Shown: piece after piece, positions 58,111 to 64,000 of the stretch | How the letters are laid out: every line of letters starts with the position of its first letter | Numbering within the stretch: position 1 is the first letter of the stretch | Notes under the pieces: generated by a model | Told to the model about the DNA's origin: nothing | Database searches by the model: none | The model's input: the letters and a program-made list of their open reading frames with translations, nothing else | Program-made: the position numbers and the translations under genes | NCBI GenBank assembly: GCA_022925895.1 | Contig: JAKSYS010000057.1 | Span: 1-64,000 of the forward strand | Direction: 5' to 3' | DNA length: 64,000 nucleotides | Origin: Fragilaria crotonensis | Taxonomy: Eukaryota > Bacillariophyta > Fragilariophyceae > Fragilariales > Fragilariaceae

Positions 58111-60240
58111 CGTCCCCTGATCAAGCCATGGGTAAATGTATTTTACCAATCCAACAATCCAGCATTATTTTATATCAAGTGCAAACTATGCTGGCTAGTT
58201 AGCCACCATGAATGCTCCCGAGGTAGGCTGTCGTACAATGGCGACGACACTTCAATGAATTGCATAGTAGATGTCATCCGTTTTTCCTTCATCTTTGTCG
58301 GAGTGTGTGTTTGCAGTTTGTATTTTTGCACTCATTTACATCAGGTTACATCAATGCATTCAAGCCACGTGGATTGATGTTACAGCAATACATCAATCAG
58401 CATGATGGATTATATTGCCTTTGACAAAGCCATGGTTGAGCCAAGTGCACGCGATTGATACAACATGAACAAATGAATTAAATGAACAATTGCCTTGCAC
58501 AAGAGCAATTGTTCCTGTTGACTGTTACCCCCGCATCATCAGTGATTGGACTGTCCCTGGTGCTAGTATCAAGATCTCATGTGTATTGCAGTGTATGTGA
58601 TTTCCACCCATACAAGCAGCTCATGTGACCATAATGGTGCCATTACTGCCAACACCTGAACCCTCTCACCTCCCAAGATCTACTTTTCAGTCTTGTTGTG
58701 AGTATCTTTCCAGGGATACTAGACGTGCCGAGTAATTGCTCGAGCGTTGGATGCAGGCGTCGTGTTCTTTCTTCTTCGTCGCTCGCTCTATGTTATGAAT
58801 CGTGGCATCAAGCCTTCAAACTTCGTATGGAATCGAGGGAGAAGAGTTGCAAAAATTGAAATGCATCATCTCCTACATTGACACGTACTGACTGTTGGCA
58901 TGCAGTCACCACCCTTTAACCCTTTAGTACTCTTGATGGCATAGAAACTTGGCGCGCACTACTAGTTCGCTGCATTGGAAGTGTGCGTTCTTCATCAATT
59001 GCTTGGGAGTGGCCGAGCCAATCAAACCAAACGACATCAAATCCAACTGATTGGGTGTGAATGAAGTTTGGCTATCGTTTGTTGTTAATGAGAAGGAGCC
59101 GAAGATGCCAATGACATCATATTTGAGAGCTTCTTAGTCAGCGCGCAGCAATTGTCGGTCCCGCTTACCAGGCTGATGCACGGTAAGTCCACCCGCTCCC
59201 GAAGATTTTTCCAGACGGACATTTAAGATCAGTCGACCAAACCATTGGATTCTAAACATAGTGGGAGGGCTGACGTGACTCCTGTGTGTACCACTGCTGC
59301 AGCAGTGGAGAAGGAAACAACCAGCAGATGTATTGTAGCCGCTGAAAGGATTTGGGATCAGAAACTTTCACAAGAAACCAAAAGGACCATGCAGTCCTCA
59401 GAATTCCTAGACAAATTACAAAAGATATTACAGCATCTTTTGAGGAAGAACATGTAGCCACCACAGGCAAAGCAGCCAGGCACAAGTCCAAATGCTTCTC
59501 AAGCAAGTTCAACAGCATCAATGGCTCCAGGATACAATGGTGCCTTGATGCGACGAGTCAGCCAGGTCTGCCATTGAAGGGATCACATTCACCGAGTTAG
59601 CAAACCGTAGTTCAGTCATGGGCAAGTGTCAGGGGATAGATCTCATGGCCAAGCTACCTCCAAGAAACAAAGCAACACGGAGAGTATCTGTAGAGGAACT
59701 CTACTTATCTACCAGCATATGACACCAATGAGTGGATGCTGGGAAGTTATGTCATATGCAACGGACAACAAACATATGCCAAAGACATATGCAGACAGCA
59801 CTCCTCCTTTGGAGGCCAACAACCGAAGCAGAAGCAAAGAAAGCAAGATTGACTCCTTGTTATGGAATCGCTGATTTCTTGCACAGCACTGCCTTTCTGC
59901 CCTTGCTACGCACGCCAACAATTGTCAAGAATGATGGCTTGTGTGCATGTAGAAAGGATGCCGATACTATGCTGCAGCAGCCAGAATGGTGATGTACTCA
60001 CATGCCAACACTATTGTGCTTGGGCTCAACTGGATTGCTGTACACGCTTTCACCGCCGGAAGGAAATGTGAGGTCTCATCCTAGCTACTAGTAGACTGAC
60101 TCTTCTGACACCATATACTAAACTCTTCGTTACATGTTTATCAGATGTCTATTTCTAGGCAGCTGCATTTCATGTTGCTGGCCTCATGGGCGGGCGGATG
60201 TTGTAGTGACTGATATTTGACGAGCTCGATGACGGTACGA
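58111..60240. other. 2.1-kb CpG-poor relic region
   Basis: No host gene recognised. Short frames on the plus strand (59245-59457, 59352-59600, 59626-59874) have no known domains and look like parts of one decayed element. 59342-59520 has no CpG in 179 bases. 58320-58420 has several ACATCAAT words. The family is unidentified. Confidence 0.5.
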
Positions 60241-60241
60241 G

Positions 60242-63200
60242 TTAGACGTTAGGAGACGTATCCTGACTCTCCGGGAGAGTAAGGTACTGGAGTAGTGATA
60301 CTTGTTGAAGAGTCGACTGTAGTGGAGGCAGTACATTGACCGTTGGATCAGTATCAAACGTTGTAGGAACCGGGTTTGGCGCATATGTGAAGTAGCTGGA
60401 CATAACTTGTTGCCGTGACCCTTTTTGCAGTCGCATGCGAGGTTGCTAACCGGACGAGGCGTAGCCATCGTTGCTTTTGACGAAGAGATTGAAGAAGACG
60501 GTCATCGAGTTGCATGGAGAAGTAACTTTGAATGATCGGGGAGAAAGTATCACGAAGATGGTACATGATTGTGATTTCTTGATGAAGTTGTCCTTGAAGA
60601 ATGGCGATACTGATTTCGGAGTTTTTGTGAAGAACCTCATTGCGACTCCTCCATATGGCCAGCGAGTAATCCTGAAGGGCTTTGATGATCACAGCTAGAT
60701 GATTGATAGTTGGTTGCGATAGTACCCCTGGACATGCCGTAGATGTTTCTGTGTGAAGATCAGCGACAAGTCCCCATTTGACACTGATGAAGCCGCGAAA
60801 TATATTGGTCCAACCGATATCAGATTGGGATTGAACGGCGTTATCAATTGCGAGTTGGTAGCTTGGAGCGCACGATGACACTGTTGGATTAACGGTCGGG
60901 TTCAGTGTGTACTGTTTGACCGCGCGGAATATGGAATTGTCACAGGCACTATCAGTGAGTGCCTTTTTGAGTTTGATTGTTGCTTCATAACGAGACGTCA
61001 TGGCCTGGGGTTCCTTGCAGCTAAGTAGATGGACAAAGTCCTCTGGGAGGGCGCAGTACGGACATGATCTGAGGGTATCCAGCCGGGGATTGCCATGTTT
61101 TGCCCTTTGAACGCCCAAGTTGAGCCAATTATGGACCAGTTTTGAGCGCGTGGTAGCATAGTCTACTCGAGTTCGATGTCCACATAGCGAGAAGGCTTCC
61201 CATGCAATCGCCGCAAGGGTGTCCTCAGACCAGTTGTATTTTTTTCCAAGAAAAGAGCGATGTCGACTGAGATTAATTTCTTCTCTCAGGTGGAGGATAT
61301 AGTTTGACTGCATGTTTTGATTGCCCCAGAAGACTTCAACTGGAAGATGTAGCGGGGAAAGCGAGCATGGTTGAGTTTGCTCCGATGCGCTGATCACTTG
61401 ACGTTGAAGATGCTTGGTTGCCAGACGCTCGCATCGAACATTCATTTTTTCTGATATGGGTAGAAGGTCAAAGTCTGTACGGGTGTCTTGGTGACTGAGT
61501 ACATGACAGAGGCGATATTTCTGAAGTACTGCCGGTGCCGCACGGAGAATACAGAGAAGGTCAGCATTGTTGTCAACCTTTCTTGTCGGGATAAGATCGC
61601 GGATATTTGCCACCTGTTTGATGGCACCGATGCTCGCCACGTAGAGTTGAAGTTTGCACATGATGGTGATTGAGTGAAATTGGACAAGCTCGTGCAAGTA
61701 CAGTGTCACCGACGCAATAGCAGCTATTGTGCTTCGACGAGAACTCTGGCACTTGTGCCATCCGTCAACTGGGCCTACGTTCATGAGAAGCTGATCCTTC
61801 CCCGGAGAGCTAATGATCCACGAGAAGGTTCCTCGATGTCGGTTGGTTGTGCCATAGATTCCGATATGCATGGTGCAGGCAATCTGTAGATATTGGACCA
61901 GCAATGCTTCCGAGTCGCAAGCTTCAAAAGAAACCAAAGAGAGGAGACGGTTTTCGGCCGCTGGTAGTTGTGTTCGCCAGTCGGTGAAGGACTTAGCTGG
62001 CGCACTCTGACAAGGAAACAAAACTGTGTGTCGCGTCACCTGAAATATATGCCGACCAGTTATGTCAGCGGGAACCGCAAGACGTGGCATGGTGGCAGAG
62101 TACCAATCAGGTGTGCTATCGTAGAAGATTCCAGAACCTTCATGTCCATTCGGACGAACAAATTGTTGTGGAAAGTGCACCGAAATATCCCTTTCTCCCG
62201 TCCGATTGCTTGGATCCCATCTGTATAAATTGGAGTCCCATACCATGGAGGAGCTCCATATCATGTTTGGTTCCGCATGCCAGCTCCCAAGGGAAGTTCG
62301 AAGGAGAAGATTCGCAGCAGATGATGACTGGTCCAGCAAGCTACGCATCAGTTTTCGCCAGAGACCGCGCTGACCCGTGGATAGACAAGGTTGTCGAGCA
62401 AAAGTAAACCGAGATTTCCGATCCGGAATATGTTTGCATCTCCAGCTCAGTTGGTGTATGTGTGTACCACATGCGGTTGCGATGTCGCTGACAGTGGTGA
62501 CCTGCAGATACGTACGCGCGAGGTTGAGATCGATTAGTTCTTGTCGTGACAGACCCAGTGTGGTGGCGTGTTCCATGAGGAAGCTATCGTGTTCTCGAGC
62601 CGAGCAAGGAATTCGATTGGAGAGAAGGCGGATGGAGATGTTGAATGTTGAGCAAAAGTGTCGAAGATGAATAAGCCAGCAGTCACTGAGGTACGAGAGT
62701 GGGCAAGTGGGAAACTGAAACAAATCAAAAGACACGCCCGCCTCAAGTTGGAGATGCCGAAGTGATATCAGCAGAACTTTGCCGACTTTGTGACCGGTGC
62801 CAATGTAATTTAGGAGGGAGTGGAGTTGTGCCAGTCCCTGTTCAATCCGTAAGTCACTCAGCCCACAACCAAAGACATGTTGCGGAGCAAACGCCACTGC
62901 GTGGGGATAGTGCTGATTGTATCCGAGTGCATTAAGAGTGCAAGCAGTCATAGTTGACTGTATTTTATGGAGGTCCATGTCACTCAGTGATATCACCGGA
63001 AGAGAATATTTGACCGCCGGGAGATAGAAAGAGTTGTAGAAAGCTCGGGAGAGACCCTGGGACAAGTGCGATTGTCTGAGACGTCGAGCAAGACTATCAG
63101 ATTTCTGTCGCATAATGGAAGCGTGAAGTTTAAACGTCCCCATAAAGTTCATATGGACACCGAGTCCTTTGAGTTCAGTATCATTGGTATGCCGTTTTAT

Positions 63201-64000
63201 AACATGGTGTTCGGGAATGTCACCGCTCGTCATAATTAATAAGGGATCGTGGGTCGATACGGTTTGGAGAACTGGCCGACCTTGTTTCCACATCCAGTAC
63301 TGTAAGGTCCACGAGCATTTGGACAGATTCAAGCTGCCGCCAGAGATGTGGAGAAGTCGTTCCCACATTTGACCAGCCTGCCGAAGGTGTTCAACCAGAT
63401 CTTCCACAGTCATATTCCCATTGGAGTCAACAATCCCCTGATTAGTCTCATCGACGAATGCTCCCACTCGCCATTCCGCTACTATTTCCTGCCATGGATC
63501 GGAGAAGGAGAGCGCCGGGATTTGGTCTTCTTTTGACATTCTATCGAGGGAGTTGAGGAGGATGACCACCAGACTTAACCATATGGCTGGCGAAGCGCCA
63601 CTTCCTTGTCCCGTTCCGAAGAGAGGTTCTTCGGGGGAGCTCGTGTATTGAGCATTCGAGATGCCGTACACATGCTTTACAGCGTAGGTCATGTTGAGTA
63701 ACGTTGCAGCTTGGCAGCGGATAACATTGGAGGGCATTCCAAGTCTTCGGCATGCGATCATGCCGAGAGATGTGATGATGCGATCGTAACACCCTGTGGC
63801 GTCATTGTCCATGTGAGCGCTGTTGGATTTTGTCTGTCTTATCAAGTCTTTTTCAAGACGAGAGAGGAAGAGTGCATCGGTGGTCATTCTACGCGGTCGT
63901 GATCCATGTTGTTGATCATTTAGAGCATTTGCACGTTCACCATTGCGGACAAGACGTTTTCCAAAGAGGATCTTAAGGAACAGGTTATAGTCTGCTTCAA
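60242..64000 (-). mobile_element. Non-LTR (LINE-like) retrotransposon ORF with RT and RNase H-like domains, runs off the right edge
   Basis: A minus-strand frame is open from the right edge (at least 63998) to 60354. Upstream of an internal Met at 63887 it still reads LNDQQHGSRPRRM, an RT fingers motif, so the N-terminus lies outside. Counting from that Met: RT motif A HMDNDATGCYD (25-35), motif B GTGQGSGASP (91-100), motif C FVDE (144-147, usually F/Y-x-DD). A later RNase H-like region has SHQD but lacks the usual RAE and AD residues. A zinc-knuckle-like CPYC...HLLSC follows near 61020-61075. The C-terminus appears to change frame at an A-run near 60430: the other frame gives KGSRQQVMSSYFTYAPNP and stops at 60242. 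No LTR is seen. The changed active-site residues suggest it is inactive. Family assignment is from RT pattern only. Confidence 0.75.

Noticed and set aside
1-64000. tRNA, rRNA or other structured RNA genes
   Set aside because: None was recognised by eye on either strand; a covariance-model scan was not possible here.

Overview
The window looks like nuclear DNA of a diatom, or a close stramenopile with a red-type complex plastid. Three predicted plastid proteins carry a signal peptide ending in an ASAFAP-like motif (HAFVPN, SAFVPS, TAFTSA). Introns are few, mostly 56-81 bp, with GT..AG ends. There is a single-chain multidomain acetyl-CoA carboxylase, and the Copia elements are of the kind abundant in diatoms. 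The species cannot be named from the sequence.

Layout: 1-7150 young Copia element A; 7342-8016 DoxX-like plastid membrane protein; 8197-10106 (-) secreted leucine-rich-repeat protein; 10.1-13.1 kb repeats and an old element relic; 13157-20074 (-) acetyl-CoA carboxylase with a probable separate targeting exon; 20950-21683 adenine phosphoribosyltransferase with one frame break; 21926-24661 (-) dynamin-like GTPase with a signal peptide; 24.7-26.3 kb relic; 26347-28478 plastid-type NADH dehydrogenase 2; 29171-29749 small secreted protein; 30160-31558 single-pass surface protein; 32483-34831 a 1.17-kb tandem duplication, each half holding four ~186-bp repeats; 35672-37039 CAX Ca2+/H+ exchanger; 37131-38585 (-) helical-repeat protein; 39070-40005 (-) TauD-like dioxygenase; 40438-46096 complete-looking Copia element B; 46434-47677 (-) short CDF cation transporter; 49828-50709 (-) coiled-coil protein; 51349-52560 two nested inverted-repeat DNA elements; 53957-58110 (-) old Copia element C; 60.2 kb to the right edge (-) a non-LTR retrotransposon ORF running off the window.

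The host genes are ordinary metabolism (fatty-acid synthesis, purine salvage, plastid electron transport), ion transport and cell-surface functions. No operon or dedicated multi-gene system is visible. The less expected points are the duplicated repeat array with its 20-base hairpins, a PIF/Harbinger-like MITE inserted into the terminal repeat of another element, the upstream plastid-targeting exon of the carboxylase, a CDF protein missing one metal ligand, and three one-base frame breaks at short homopolymers, which may be consensus errors.
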